Shown in pieces: positions 36,010 through 45,100 of a DNA stretch of 64,000 bases. The position numbers were made by a program, and so were the translations under genes. This stretch comes from Burkholderiales bacterium (GTDB lineage: Bacteria > Pseudomonadota > Gammaproteobacteria > Burkholderiales > SG8-41): positions 124,001 to 188,000 of the forward strand of contig JAUXYA010000019.1 of NCBI GenBank assembly GCA_030684405.1, in the 5' to 3' direction. The notes beneath the pieces were generated by a model that had not been told where the DNA came from, did not search any database, and worked only from the letters and a program-made list of their open reading frames with translations. How positions within the stretch are numbered: the stretch's first letter is position 1; every line of letters begins with the position of its first letter.

Positions 36010-37692
36010 ATGCAGTCCATGCCTGCAGGACAGAACAAGAAAAGCCCCGCCTCACTGACGCGCGCGCCGGCATGGCGCGATCTCGCCGCACACCGCAAGA
36101 CCTGGCAGGACCGTCACCTGCGCGAACTGTTCGCTGCCGACCCGCAGCGGTTTGAGCGCTTCTCGGCCGAAGCCTGCGGCCTGCTGCTCGATTATTCGAA
36201 GTGTCTGGTCGTACCCGAGACCATGGATCTGCTGCTGGCGCTGGCCCGCGAGCGCGATGTCGAGGCGCGGATTGCCGACCTGCTCGCCGGCAAGCGCGTC
36301 AACACCACCGAAAAACGTGCCGCCTGGCATACCGCGCTGCGCGCCGGCCATGCCGCGCCGCGCGAGGTGCGCAGTGTGCTCACGGCCATGCGCGCATTCG
36401 CCGGCACACTGCGCGAAGGTGCCTTGAAGGGCGTGAGCGGCCGCGCAATCCGCGATGTCATCAGCCTCGGCATCGGCGGCTCCGCTCTGGGCCCGGCGCT
36501 GGCCGCTGATGCCTGTGCCGCGGACGGCAACACGCCGCGCGTGCATTTCGTGGCTGCGCCCGGAGAACCCCTGACGCGGACGCTGGCGTCGCTGGAACCG
36601 GAAACCACGCTGGTCATCATTCAGTCCAAGAGTTTTTCGACCCGCGAAACCCTGCTCAATGCCCGTGACGTGCGCACCTGGTTTCAGGCCGGATTCGCAG
36701 CCTCGGACTATGGCGCGCATTTCGCCGCGGTAACCGCAAATGCCGAGGCCGCGCATGCTTTCGGCGTGCCGAAGGAACGGATATTCCCGATGTGGGACTG
36801 GGTCGGCGGCCGCTATTCGCTGTGGTCGGCTGTCGGCCTGCCGGCGATGATCGCGATGGGCGCCGATTGTTTCGACGACATGCTCGCCGGAGCCGCCGCA
36901 ATGGATGCGCATTTCGCGGAAACACAGCCGCAATACAATCTGCCAGTGCTGATGGCGCTGACTGGTGTGTGGCATGCCAATTTCTGCGGCATGGACTCAC
37001 GAGCGGTGGTGCCCTACTGCCCCGGGCTGGAATTGCTGCCTGCCTGGCTGCAGCAACTTGAAATGGAAAGCCTCGGCAAAAGCGTCAGCCGCAAAGGCAA
37101 GTCGCTGCGCCATGACAGCGGCGCGGTGCTCTGGGGCGGTGCCGGCACCGAAGGCCAGCACGCCTACTTTCAGATGCTGCACCAGGGCACACGCCCAGTG
37201 CCGGTCGATTTCATCGCCTGCTGCTCGCCGCGAAGCAAGTCCTCCTGGGGGACGCCGCGAAGCGAGGCCGATGCCGACACCCACACGCTGCTGCTCGCCA
37301 ACTGTTTCGCGCAGTCGGCCCTGCTGGCACAGGGCGTGACCACCGCCGACACCACGGCTGCACTGCTCAGTGGAGGCGCGGGCGAGCGCGAAGCCGCGCG
37401 GCTCGCCTCGCATCAGGCCCTGCCCGGCAACCGGCCAAGCAACACCCTGCTGCTGGATGCACTGACACCGCGCAGCCTCGGCGCGCTGCTCGCACTGTAC
37501 GAACACCGCACCTTCGTCCAAAGCGCGATCTGGGACATCAACGCCTTCGACCAGTGGGGCGTCGAGCACGGCAAGACACTGGCAGACAGCCTGCTGCCCG
37601 AGTTTTCATCACCCGCCGCCACAACGGCCCACGACGCGTCGACCAACGGATTGGTGAATTACGTTAAAAGGATGAACCCTGCCAACCCTTAG
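36010..37692 (+). CDS. pgi: Glucose-6-phosphate isomerase
   Basis: 560 residues (ATG 36010; ATG 36019 also possible). PGI signatures: ISLGIGGSALGP (sugar-phosphate loop), VIIQSKSFSTRETLLNA, FPMWDWVGGRYSLWSAVGLP, QQLEMESLGKSVSRKGK, GTEGQHAYFQMLHQGT, and FDQWGVEHGKTLA near the C-terminus with the catalytic Lys. Interconverts glucose-6-P and fructose-6-P, feeding nucleotide sugars for the polysaccharide. Oddity: between VDFIA and HTLLLANCFAQS there are roughly ten more residues than usual, Ser/Arg-rich and encoded by a repeat-like stretch at about 37223-37266. Confidence 0.93.
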   Translation: MQSMPAGQNKKSPASLTRAPAWRDLAAHRKTWQDRHLRELFAADPQRFERFSAEACGLLLDYSKCLVVPETMDLLLALARERDVEARIADLLAGKRVNTTEKRAAWHTALRAGHAAPREVRSVLTAMRAFAGTLREGALKGVSGRAIRDVISLGIGGSALGPALAADACAADGNTPRVHFVAAPGEPLTRTLASLEPETTLVIIQSKSFSTRETLLNARDVRTWFQAGFAASDYGAHFAAVTANAEAAHAFGVPKERIFPMWDWVGGRYSLWSAVGLPAMIAMGADCFDDMLAGAAAMDAHFAETQPQYNLPVLMALTGVWHANFCGMDSRAVVPYCPGLELLPAWLQQLEMESLGKSVSRKGKSLRHDSGAVLWGGAGTEGQHAYFQMLHQGTRPVPVDFIACCSPRSKSSWGTPRSEADADTHTLLLANCFAQSALLAQGVTTADTTAALLSGGAGEREAARLASHQALPGNRPSNTLLLDALTPRSLGALLALYEHRTFVQSAIWDINAFDQWGVEHGKTLADSLLPEFSSPAATTAHDASTNGLVNYVKRMNPANP

Positions 37693-37784
37693 CCACAGAG
37701 GTCACAGAGCACACAGAGGACTGCAAAACCCAAAGACCGGGTTGGGTTTTTCTCTGTGCTCTCCGTGTCCTCTGTGGCTGAACG
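37691..37784. repeat. Long imperfect inverted repeat overlapping pgi stop
   Basis: Left arm begins AGCCACAGAGGTCACAGAGC at 37691, right arm ends TCCGTGTCCTCTGTGGCT at 37784; inside, AAAACCC pairs with GGGTTTT. The whole 94 bases can fold as one hairpin with a few mismatches. This CCACAGAGGACACAGAG-type element is familiar as an intergenic repeat in many proteobacteria. It could also end pgi transcription. Confidence 0.75.
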
Positions 37785-37815
37785 CTTTTGACTTTGTTTT
37801 CCCAAGGAGCACACC

Positions 37816-38022
37816 ATGAACGACGAAGTCCTCAACATGAGCATCCGCAGGTTCCTCAAGACCGTCGGCGTCAATTCGCAGCTCGCCATTGAGAAGGCGG
37901 TACGCAAGGCGATCGAGGACGGCAAGCTGAAGGGCAGCGAGACGCTGCCGGTGGCGATGACGCTCAGCGTCGGCGCGCTGGCACTGGAAGTGAAATTCGA
38001 CGGCGACCTGAAACTGGACTGA
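37816..38022 (+). CDS. DUF6494 family protein
   Basis: 68 residues; AAGGAG eight bases before ATG. The start MNDEVLNMSIRRFLKTVGVN and the basic helix AIEKAVRKAIEDGKLKGSE followed by LPVAMTLSVGALALEV match DUF6494, a short conserved family with no known function. Probably soluble and DNA- or protein-binding by its basic helix. Convergent with orn. Confidence 0.85.
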   Translation: MNDEVLNMSIRRFLKTVGVNSQLAIEKAVRKAIEDGKLKGSETLPVAMTLSVGALALEVKFDGDLKLD

Positions 38023-38041
38023 AGACCGCGGAGGCAGATCC

Positions 38042-38587
38042 TCAGATCTTCATGATCTGTTCGCGGTAGTAGCGCAGCTCGGCGATGGATTCGTGGATGT
38101 CGGCGAGCGCCTCGTGCTTGCCGTGTTTAATCATGCCGGCAACAACCTCCGGCTTCCAGCGCCGCGCCAGTTCCTTCAGTGTGCTGACGTCAATCAGCCG
38201 GTAGTGGAAATACTCATCCAGCTTCGGCAGGTACTTGACCAGGAAACGCCGGTCCTGGTGCACCGAGTTGCCGCAGATCGGCGACACGCCCTTCGGTACA
38301 TGCTGCTCCAGGAAGGCAATCATCTGCTCCGCTGCCTGCACCTCGGTCAGTGTTGAAGCCTTGACCCGGTCAATCAGACCGGATTTCCTGTGGGTCGATT
38401 TGTTCCAGTTGTCCATGGCATCAAGCAGAGAATCGGGCTGGTGGATCACCAGTACCGGCGCCTCAGCGACGGTGTTGAGCTGGGAGTCAGTGATGACGAT
38501 CGCGATTTCGAGCACGCGCTCGATCTCGGGGTCAAGTCCGCTCATCTCCATGTCGATCCAGATGAGGGCGTTGGGATCCTGTGCCAT
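38042..38587 (-). CDS. orn: Oligoribonuclease
   Basis: 181 residues, the usual Orn length. DEDDh 3'-5' exonuclease: Asp12 and Glu14 in [24 protein letters not shown] as the second motif, and [20 protein letters not shown] with the catalytic His/Asp. Degrades two- to five-residue RNA, including pGpG from cyclic di-GMP breakdown, thus linking to the diguanylate cyclase at 26787. Divergent from the CAAX protease gene. Confidence 0.96.
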   Translation of the reverse strand: MAQDPNALIWIDMEMSGLDPEIERVLEIAIVITDSQLNTVAEAPVLVIHQPDSLLDAMDNWNKSTHRKSGLIDRVKASTLTEVQAAEQMIAFLEQHVPKGVSPICGNSVHQDRRFLVKYLPKLDEYFHYRLIDVSTLKELARRWKPEVVAGMIKHGKHEALADIHESIAELRYYREQIMKI

Positions 38588-38662
38588 AATGATTTTGTCG
38601 TTCGGGCCGTGAATTTTCAGACACGCATTGTGTCATAAGGCCGAAACCCCCAGCCAGAGAAT

Positions 38663-39910
38663 ATGCATACATTCGGATTGATTTTCCTCGCAGCCCTGCT
38701 GCTGACAACCGCTACCCGGCTGTGGCTCGCCGCGCGCCACGCCGCGCATGTGCGCGCCCACCGCGACAGCGTGCCGGCGCAGTTCGCCGACGTGATCAGC
38801 CTCGATGCGCACCAGCGCGCGGCCGACTACACCGGCGCCAAGACCCGCTTCGCGATGATCGACTTGCTGGCGGGGGTCGCGGTCACGCTGATCCTCACCT
38901 TCGGCGGCGGCCTGCAGGCCCTGCACAATGTGAGTGCGGCCTGGTTCGAACCCGGCATCCTGCGCGGCCTTGCACTGATCGCCGGCGTCGCGCTGGTAAG
39001 CATGGTGATCGACATCCCCTTCAGCCTCTACCGCACCTTCGTGATCGAGGAACGCTTCGGCTTCAACAAGATGACGCCGAAGCTGTTCTGGAACGACTTC
39101 GTGAAAAGCCTGGCGCTCGGCACCGCGCTCGGCCTGCCGCTGGTCGCCACCGTGCTGTGGCTGATGGAGCGCATGGGCGAATGGTGGTGGCTTTACGCCT
39201 GGCTGGCGTGGATGGCCTTCAACATCGTCATGCTCGCGGTCTACCCGACCTGGATCGCGCCGCTGTTCAACAAGTTCTCGCCGCTGACCGACGCCGCGAT
39301 GAAGGAACGCGTCGAACGCCTGCTCGACCGCTGCGGCTTCAAGGTCAAGGGCCTGATGGTGATGGACGGCTCGCGCCGCTCCAGCCATGGCAACGCCTAT
39401 TTCACCGGCTTCGGCAAGACCAAGCGCATCGTGTTTTTCGACACCCTGCTGTCGCGTCTGGAACCGTCGGAGGTAGAAGCTGTGCTCGCCCACGAGCTCG
39501 GACACTTCAAACTGAAACACGTGATCAAGCGCATCACATGGATTTTTGCCGCGAGCCTCGGCTTTCTGTGGCTGCTCGGCTGGGTTCTTGACAAGCCCTG
39601 GTTCTACGAAGGCCTCGGCGTTGCATCGCCGTCAACAGCGATGGCGCTGGTGCTGTTCTCGATCGTGATTCCGGTGTTCACCTTTCTGTTTCAGCCGCTG
39701 GGTGCAATGATGTCGCGCAAGCACGAGTTCGAGGCCGACGCCTTCGCCGCGCAGTACACTCCTGCCGCCGACCTGATCTCGGCACTGGTCAAACTCTACA
39801 AGGACAATGCCTCGACGCTGACCCCGGACCCGCTGCATTCGGCGTTCTACGATTCCCACCCGCCCGCCACCTTGCGCATTGCCCGCCTGCAGCAGGCGGC
39901 AGCCCGCTGA
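38663..39910 (+). CDS. M48 family CAAX-protease-like membrane peptidase (Ste24-type)
   Basis: 415 residues. N-terminal membrane helices, then the Ste24 pattern: PFSLYRTFVIEERFGFNKMT, WIAPLFNKFSPL, MDGSRRSSHGNAYFTGFGK, zinc site HELGH at residues 277-281 and EFEADAFAAQ carrying the third zinc ligand. Integral inner-membrane metallopeptidase, a quality-control protease in bacteria. Divergent from orn and tightly followed by phhB. Confidence 0.93.
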   Translation: MHTFGLIFLAALLLTTATRLWLAARHAAHVRAHRDSVPAQFADVISLDAHQRAADYTGAKTRFAMIDLLAGVAVTLILTFGGGLQALHNVSAAWFEPGILRGLALIAGVALVSMVIDIPFSLYRTFVIEERFGFNKMTPKLFWNDFVKSLALGTALGLPLVATVLWLMERMGEWWWLYAWLAWMAFNIVMLAVYPTWIAPLFNKFSPLTDAAMKERVERLLDRCGFKVKGLMVMDGSRRSSHGNAYFTGFGKTKRIVFFDTLLSRLEPSEVEAVLAHELGHFKLKHVIKRITWIFAASLGFLWLLGWVLDKPWFYEGLGVASPSTAMALVLFSIVIPVFTFLFQPLGAMMSRKHEFEADAFAAQYTPAADLISALVKLYKDNASTLTPDPLHSAFYDSHPPATLRIARLQQAAAR

Positions 39911-39920
39911 ACGCAATGGC

Positions 39921-40250
39921 ATGAGCGACCTCGCGCAGAAGAAATGCCAGCCCTGCGAAGGCGGTGTCTCACCGCTGAAGGCGGACGAGATCGCCCTCCT
40001 GATGAAGCGCCTCAAGGGCTGGTCTTATACCGGCAGCGTGCTGACCAAGACCTTCGAGTTTCGCAATTACCACGAGACCATGGCCTTCGTGAACGCGACG
40101 GCCTGGATCTCGCAGCGCGAGGATCACCACCCCGACCTCTCCGTCAGCTACAACAAGTGCCGCGTCGACTACATCACCCATGCGATCGGCGGGCTTTCAG
40201 AAAATGATTTTATTTGTGCGGCAAAAATCGATAGCCTCTTCGAAATTTGA
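39921..40250 (+). CDS. phhB: Pterin-4a-carbinolamine dehydratase
   Basis: 109 residues from ATG 39921, 11 bases after the peptidase stop. Signature: LKGWSYTGSVLTKTFEFRNY, then the active-site block QREDHHPDLSVSYNKCRVDY and ITHAIGGLSENDF (catalytic His residues present). Dehydrates 4a-hydroxytetrahydropterin to recycle the pterin cofactor of phenylalanine hydroxylase; it may also relate to other pterin use. Symbol by family. Confidence 0.93.
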   Translation: MSDLAQKKCQPCEGGVSPLKADEIALLMKRLKGWSYTGSVLTKTFEFRNYHETMAFVNATAWISQREDHHPDLSVSYNKCRVDYITHAIGGLSENDFICAAKIDSLFEI

Positions 40251-40309
40251 TTGCGGGCAGATGATGACCAACCTCTTCATTCCAGCCGCCGCCAAAATAG
40301 ACGCTCTGC

Positions 40310-41203
40310 TTGACCTCTGACCACAGCCAGCAGGGCCAGATCACCGCCGCCTACGGCCGGCGCTTCCTCGTCGAATGCGTTGACGGTCGGGTGCGCGACT
40401 GCAGCACCCGCGGTAAACGTACCGACTATGCCTGCGGCGACCGCGTGACTGTCAATTGCAGCGGCGACGACCAGGGTGTCATCGAGTCCTGCGCAACGCG
40501 CGATACCCTGCTCTACCGCTCCGACGAATGGAAGCAGAAGCTGATCGCCGCCAATGTCACACGCATGGTCGCGGTGGTCGCCCCGGTGCCCTCCTTCGAG
40601 CTCGACGTACTCGACTGCTGCCTTGCCGCCGCCGAGCACGCCGGCATCGGACCGTTGATCGTGCTTAACAAGGCCGACCTGCTGGAAGCGGCAATCTCGG
40701 AAAAGACACTGGCGCCGTACACCGCCATGGGTTATCCGCTGCTGAGGCTGGTCGCGCGCGACGGCGTCGATGCGCTGCGGCCGCATCTGGCCGGGCAACG
40801 CAGCGTGCTGGTCGGCGAATCAGGCATGGGCAAGTCGACAATCCTCAACCAGCTGGTACCGCAGGCCGAAGCCTTGACCCGGGAAGTATCAGCTGCGCTC
40901 GGCACCGGCAGGCACACAACCTCGCATGCGCGGCTGTATCACCTCGACGCCACAAGCGACATAATCGACACACCGGGCGTACAGGCCTTCGGCGTTCATC
41001 ACCTCGGCGTGGAAGAACTCGCAGCAGCCTTCATCGAATTCCGCCCCCATCTCGGGCAATGCCGCTTTCGCAACTGCCGCCATCTCGAAGAACCGGGCTG
41101 TGCGCTGGCCGCAGCGGCGGAATCCGGTGCGATCACCCCGCGACGCTTCGCGGCCTATCGGCGGCTGGCGGCGGAGAATCTCGCGCGGCAGAAAAAGTAC
41201 TAG
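40310..41203 (+). CDS. rsgA: Ribosome small-subunit-dependent GTPase A
   Basis: 297 residues from TTG 40310. Circularly permuted GTPase: OB-fold first, then G4 NKAD (120-123), G1 GESGMGKS (169-176), G3 DTPG (220-223) and a C-terminal zinc finger with C251, C256, H258 and C264. Helps 30S ribosome maturation. Met in place of the usual Val in the P-loop is a mild variant. Follows phhB in the usual betaproteobacterial order (peptidase-phhB-rsgA). Confidence 0.95.
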   Translation: MTSDHSQQGQITAAYGRRFLVECVDGRVRDCSTRGKRTDYACGDRVTVNCSGDDQGVIESCATRDTLLYRSDEWKQKLIAANVTRMVAVVAPVPSFELDVLDCCLAAAEHAGIGPLIVLNKADLLEAAISEKTLAPYTAMGYPLLRLVARDGVDALRPHLAGQRSVLVGESGMGKSTILNQLVPQAEALTREVSAALGTGRHTTSHARLYHLDATSDIIDTPGVQAFGVHHLGVEELAAAFIEFRPHLGQCRFRNCRHLEEPGCALAAAAESGAITPRRFAAYRRLAAENLARQKKY

Positions 41204-41237
41204 GAAAAAACAGAATCGAGGAATTAATCCTCACGCC

Positions 41238-41387
41238 CTGGATTCCGGCTCACCCCTCAAGGGGACTTCCTTCGGGGCGCATCCAGGCTACGATCCCTGG
41301 ATTCCGGCGTTCGCCGGAATGACGAAATGGAGGTCTTCACACATAAACCGTCATTTCGGACACGCGAAGCGTGAGCCGGAATCCAGG
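41238..41387. repeat. Nested inverted-repeat element
   Basis: A perfect 16-base inverted repeat (CTGGATTCCGGCTCAC at 41238-41253 against 41371-41386) encloses another CTGGATTCCGGCGTTCGCCG copy at 41297 and a cgtcattTCGG/ccggAATGACG pair. The CCTGGATTCCGG...CGGAATGACG unit is a well-known intergenic repeat type. It fills most of the space between rsgA and the CobD-like gene. Confidence 0.8.
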
Positions 41388-41418
41388 AAGTTGAAGCCGC
41401 TAGCAAACCGGAACGCCC

Positions 41419-42339
41419 TCAGCCGAGCGCGCGCGCCATCGACGCAAGCAGCAGCAGGAACAGCCAGATCACCAGTGCGCGCCAGATCAGGCCCACCACA
41501 GCGCGCAGGTCCTCGACCTCAACATTTTCGCCGATGCCCATCTCGGGCCGCTGGTTGAGCATGCCATCCTCGCGCAGCGGGCCGCCAAGCCGCACCCCCA
41601 GCGCGCCGGCACCGCTCGCCAGCACCACACCCTCGGCATCACGGCCCCAAGCTCCGGACTGGGTGCGCCAGCAGTAGGCCGCATCCTCGAAGTTGCCGGC
41701 GATCGCAAAACTGGCTGCGGTCACCCGCGCCGGCAGCCAGTCGATCCACAAGAATGCGCGCTCGGCAAAGTACGCAAAAGCGCGCTTTTCCGGATCCACC
41801 TGGCGGCCCCAACGTTCGGCAAGGATGTCCGCAGCGCGATAGACCACCGGCCCGACCGGACCCAGCACCACGAACCAGAAAATCGGGCCGAGCACATAAC
41901 GATGCGCCTGCAGCAGGCCGAGCTCGATCGCCACCCGCGAAATTTCCGCGGCATTGAGTTCGTCGGCCGGCACACCGCGCCAGCGGCCAAGCACGTCGCG
42001 CGCGGTGGCAATGTCCTGCTCGCGCAGCGCCTGCGCGATTTCGGTAAAGCAGTGGCTGAAGCGGCGAAAGCCCATCGCGATGTACAGCACCGCGACGCTC
42101 CAGGCCAGCGCCAGCAGCACGTTCACCTGGCGCAGCAGCGCATAAGTGATGATCGTCACCAGCGCCAGCGGCAGTACCGCCACCAGCCACGCGATCATGC
42201 CGTGGCTCGCCTGCAGTCCGTTGAAGCGCTGCTCGAGGATGTCGGCATAACGCTCGTAAGCGGCGTACAGCGGATTGCCTCGGCGCAAGGGCCAGGCCTG
42301 TTCCAGCAACAACGCCAGTACCAGCACGAAGAATTTCAT
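41419..42339 (-). CDS. CobD/CbiB-like (AmpE-type) membrane protein
   Basis: 306 residues. Several membrane helices (FVLVLALLLEQAW, GMIAWLVAVLPLALVTIITY, VYRAADILAERW) with CbiB/AmpE-like motifs such as LGRWRGVPADELNAAEISRV and GRDAEGVVLASGAGALGVRLGG. True CbiB makes adenosylcobinamide phosphate, but no cobalamin genes are near and AmpE-like paralogues are common in betaproteobacteria. I call it a family member, with function unresolved. Confidence 0.8.
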   Translation of the reverse strand: MKFFVLVLALLLEQAWPLRRGNPLYAAYERYADILEQRFNGLQASHGMIAWLVAVLPLALVTIITYALLRQVNVLLALAWSVAVLYIAMGFRRFSHCFTEIAQALREQDIATARDVLGRWRGVPADELNAAEISRVAIELGLLQAHRYVLGPIFWFVVLGPVGPVVYRAADILAERWGRQVDPEKRAFAYFAERAFLWIDWLPARVTAASFAIAGNFEDAAYCWRTQSGAWGRDAEGVVLASGAGALGVRLGGPLREDGMLNQRPEMGIGENVEVEDLRAVVGLIWRALVIWLFLLLLASMARALG

Positions 42340-42369
42340 AAAAATTTATTTAAAATCAGGTACTTGTAA
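42336..42369 (-). repeat. Copy C of dispersed 34-base A/T-rich motif
   Basis: Read on the minus strand it matches copy A at 26 of 34 positions by hand count. It covers the start codon of the CobD-like gene, so it can include its ribosome-binding region. The IHF-like core AATCAGGTACTTG has one mismatch to WATCAA-N4-TTR. Confidence 0.45.
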
Positions 42370-42469
42370 ACGACATCGGCTCCTTCCCCCACCGCTTGGT
42401 GGGGGAAGGTTGAGATGGAAAGCTGCGAAAAATAAAAATCATTCTGCCGTGCATTCGAAAACGCGAACA

Positions 42470-42976
42470 TCACTGCGGATAATCAATCGTCACGATCTCA
42501 ACTTCCGTCTCGCCTGCCGGGCGCCGCCACTTGACGATGTCACCGACGCGCGCACCGAGCAGGGAGCGCGCCAGCGGTGAAGCCCAGCTGATGCGGCCGG
42601 CAGCAACATCGGCCTCGTCGTCGCCGACGATGCTGAAGGTTTCGACGCTGCCGCCCGTCTCCTCGACTTTCACGGTGGCGCCGAAACGCACCTCGCCACG
42701 AGGATGGTGCGCCGGATCGACCGGTTCCGCGCGTTCGAGCTGCGCGACAAAATAACGCTGGTCGCGCTCGACCTCGCGCAACTTGCGCTTCGCTTCCGAA
42801 TCATCTCCCGACAGCGCCTTCAACTGCTCGTGCTGTTCCGCGAGTTCGCGCACCCGTGCACGCAGCTGCTCGAGGCCCTGCAGCGTGACGTAGTTGGCAT
42901 GCGCAGGCACCGGCCGCTCGGGCAACTCTCCGGCAGCGAATTCGTCGTCACTCTCTTTTACAAATGCGCGGCTCAT
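42470..42976 (-). CDS. GreA/GreB family transcription elongation factor
   Basis: 168 residues from ATG at 42976. N-terminal coiled coil (LEQLRARVRELAEQHEQLKA, KRKLREVERDQRYFVAQLER) and C-terminal FKBP-like domain (VRFGATVKVEETGG, EADVAAGRISWASPLARSLLG, GDIVKWRRPAGETEVEIVTI). GreB-like by the basic patch and long C-terminal domain. Stimulates transcript cleavage in backtracked RNA polymerase. Confidence 0.9.
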   Translation of the reverse strand: MSRAFVKESDDEFAAGELPERPVPAHANYVTLQGLEQLRARVRELAEQHEQLKALSGDDSEAKRKLREVERDQRYFVAQLERAEPVDPAHHPRGEVRFGATVKVEETGGSVETFSIVGDDEADVAAGRISWASPLARSLLGARVGDIVKWRRPAGETEVEIVTIDYPQ

Positions 42977-43076
42977 GTCGACTTCCCGCCGTCCACGCCG
43001 GGACGGCAACGCGTTGAACAAGGGATTTTTTGCACCGGCTTTTTGCGCCGACACCAGGTGCCGGCGCACGGCTCTG

Positions 43077-43706
43077 TTATACCGGCTGGGCCGGCGACTG
43101 GCAACCGCCCGCAGTGCGGCACCACAGCAACGTACGGTTGTTGGCAGGCATCGCATGGTCGGTAACAAACACCAGCCCCGCGGCTGCAGCCAGTGCGTTC
43201 ACTGCCTCGAAATCGCGGATGCCGCTGCGCGGATCGCGTTGGCGCAGGTGGGCGTCGAATTGTGCATTTGATGGCGCTGTATGGTGGCCTCCGTACCGAA
43301 AGGGCCCGTAGACCGCGAGCACACCGCCGGGCTGCAGCACCCGTCCTGCACCGCGAAAAAAATGTTCCACTGAAGGCCAGCCCATGATGTGCAAGGTGTT
43401 TGCGCTGAACAGGCCGTCGCAGGCACTGACCGGCCACTGCGCATCATCCACATTCAGCTCCCGCGGTTCGCGCAGATTGGGCAAAGCTGCCGTGTCGCGC
43501 CAGGCAGCGATGCCCGCCAGATGCTCCTGCCGGTCCGTGGGCTGCCACTCCAGATGCGGCAGGGCGGCAGCAAAAAACACCGCATGCTGGCCGGTGCCCG
43601 ACCCGATCTCCAGCACCCGCTTCGCACGGGCAAAAGCCCCGCGCAGCACCTCGAGGATGGAACCACGGTTGCGTTCGCAGGCTTCGGACCAGGGCTTGTG
43701 CGCCAT
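43077..43706 (-). CDS. DUF938 SAM-dependent methyltransferase-like protein
   Basis: 209 residues from ATG at 43706, overlapping the patatin stop by one base (TGATG). Begins HKPWSEACERNRGSILEVLR and has SAM motif VLEIGSGTGQHAVFFA, then LEWQPTD, NVDDAQWPV and FSANTLHIMGWPSVEHFF, all diagnostic of DUF938. Cytosolic; substrate unknown. Co-transcribed with the patatin gene. Confidence 0.9.
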   Translation of the reverse strand: MAHKPWSEACERNRGSILEVLRGAFARAKRVLEIGSGTGQHAVFFAAALPHLEWQPTDRQEHLAGIAAWRDTAALPNLREPRELNVDDAQWPVSACDGLFSANTLHIMGWPSVEHFFRGAGRVLQPGGVLAVYGPFRYGGHHTAPSNAQFDAHLRQRDPRSGIRDFEAVNALAAAAGLVFVTDHAMPANNRTLLWCRTAGGCQSPAQPV

Positions 43707-44866
43707 CACGAACCGCCATGGCCGAGGAAATCCAGCAGGCCGTCCTTCTGCGCCATGGTGTCGCTGTAGCCGAGCCGGATCAGCTCTCGGCAATAGGCGC
43801 GTTCGAACAGCAGGTACGACACCAGATTGGAACCGTTGCGTCGCATCGCGCCGACAGTCTGCAGCAGCCCGCGGATCACCCGCGGCAGCTCCTGCGCATG
43901 GCGCGCGGCAATCTGGCTCAGCGGCACACTGGGCGTGATCACCCGGACGTCGATGCTGCGCAGCGGATAACCGTTTTTCTCCAGCGCCTCCGGCGGAATG
44001 ATCGCCAGCGTGCGGTTGATACGCTGCAGGCGCTCGAGATCGGCCTCCAGTGCATCGAGGAAAATGCTGTCGAGCGCGTGGCCGGCAATCTGTGCGAGCG
44101 AAGGATAACCGTCCGACTGCACGCGCACCGCCGGCTGGTTCGCCTGGCGGCCGACACCGATCACCAGCAGGCGGCCGGCGCCGAGATGCAGCGCCGGGCT
44201 CACTGGCGCGATCTGGCGCATCGAACCGTCGCCGAAATACTCGCGGTTGATCCGCACCGGCGGAAAGATGAAAGGCAGCGCGCTGGAGGCCATCAGGTGC
44301 GGCAGGCCGATCGGCATTGCCACGCCAACACGGCGCGCGCGCTCCCAGGCGGCGAGGCTGGAGTGGCCTTGATAGAAAGTCACCGACTGGCCGCTGGTAT
44401 AACCGGAGCAGGTCACCGCGAAGGCCTGCAGGTACCCGGCCTCGATGTTGCGCCCGATCGCCGGAAAATCGACATGGCGCTCGAGCAGATCCGCAAGTGG
44501 CGAATTGTCGAGCAGCGACACCGCGCCGCCGGTCAGCCGCCCGCCGGAAAGCGTCGATAGCAGCCAGCGCGCGCTGTTGCCCAGCGCGCCGCGCACATCG
44601 GCACGATAGACATGGCCGACATGGAAGTTCTTCCACACCGCCATCAGCCGCCGCACGCCGCGGCGGAAATTGCCGGCGTCAGTGGCGAGCACTGCGGCGT
44701 TGATCGCGCCCGCCGAAGTGCCGCAGATGATCGGGAATGGATTGGGCGCGTCCTTCGGCAGCAGGTCCTCCAGCGCGCGCAGCACACCGACCTGATAAGC
44801 GGCGCGCGCGCCGCCGCCGGTCATGATCAGCCCGGTCGTCGATCCGGTCCTGACGGGTACATTCAT
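43706..44866 (-). CDS. Patatin-like phospholipase
   Basis: 386 residues. Oxyanion-hole GGGARAAYQVG (17-27), nucleophile Ser51 in GTSAG and Asp213 in FGDGS form the Ser-Asp dyad. The C-terminal part (FLDALEADLERLQRINRTLA) matches the bacterial RssA/YlbK-like patatin group with a C-terminal DUF3336-like or helical extension. Lipid acyl hydrolase, cytoplasmic, possibly membrane associated. Confidence 0.92.
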   Translation of the reverse strand: MNVPVRTGSTTGLIMTGGGARAAYQVGVLRALEDLLPKDAPNPFPIICGTSAGAINAAVLATDAGNFRRGVRRLMAVWKNFHVGHVYRADVRGALGNSARWLLSTLSGGRLTGGAVSLLDNSPLADLLERHVDFPAIGRNIEAGYLQAFAVTCSGYTSGQSVTFYQGHSSLAAWERARRVGVAMPIGLPHLMASSALPFIFPPVRINREYFGDGSMRQIAPVSPALHLGAGRLLVIGVGRQANQPAVRVQSDGYPSLAQIAGHALDSIFLDALEADLERLQRINRTLAIIPPEALEKNGYPLRSIDVRVITPSVPLSQIAARHAQELPRVIRGLLQTVGAMRRNGSNLVSYLLFERAYCRELIRLGYSDTMAQKDGLLDFLGHGGS

Positions 44867-44940
44867 TATTCAGAACGCCCGACAAAATCACACTTCGTGC
44901 ACCATGCCCGTAGCCCTGAGGAAGGCCGAAGGCCGGGGTC

Positions 44941-45009
44941 CGGGGCTGCGGCAGCCCATGGCGACGACCGCCCCGGATTCCACTTCGTTACTTCCGGGCT
45001 GCAGCCCCG
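44941..45009. repeat. REP-like palindromic element
   Basis: CGGGGCTGC at 44941 is the exact reverse complement of GCAGCCCCG at 45001, and inside lies CCCGGATTCCACTTCGTTAC followed by TTCCGGG, a typical genomic hairpin repeat. Sits in the 234-base gap between the patatin and ybaK genes, where I see no gene. Confidence 0.6.
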
Positions 45010-45100
45010 TAATGCGCTTACCTTGCCGGTAGATGGGAATTTCATTAGTCAGGTGCTCTGTACGATTTTTGCCGCGATAAAAGTCATCCTGTCATTTCCT

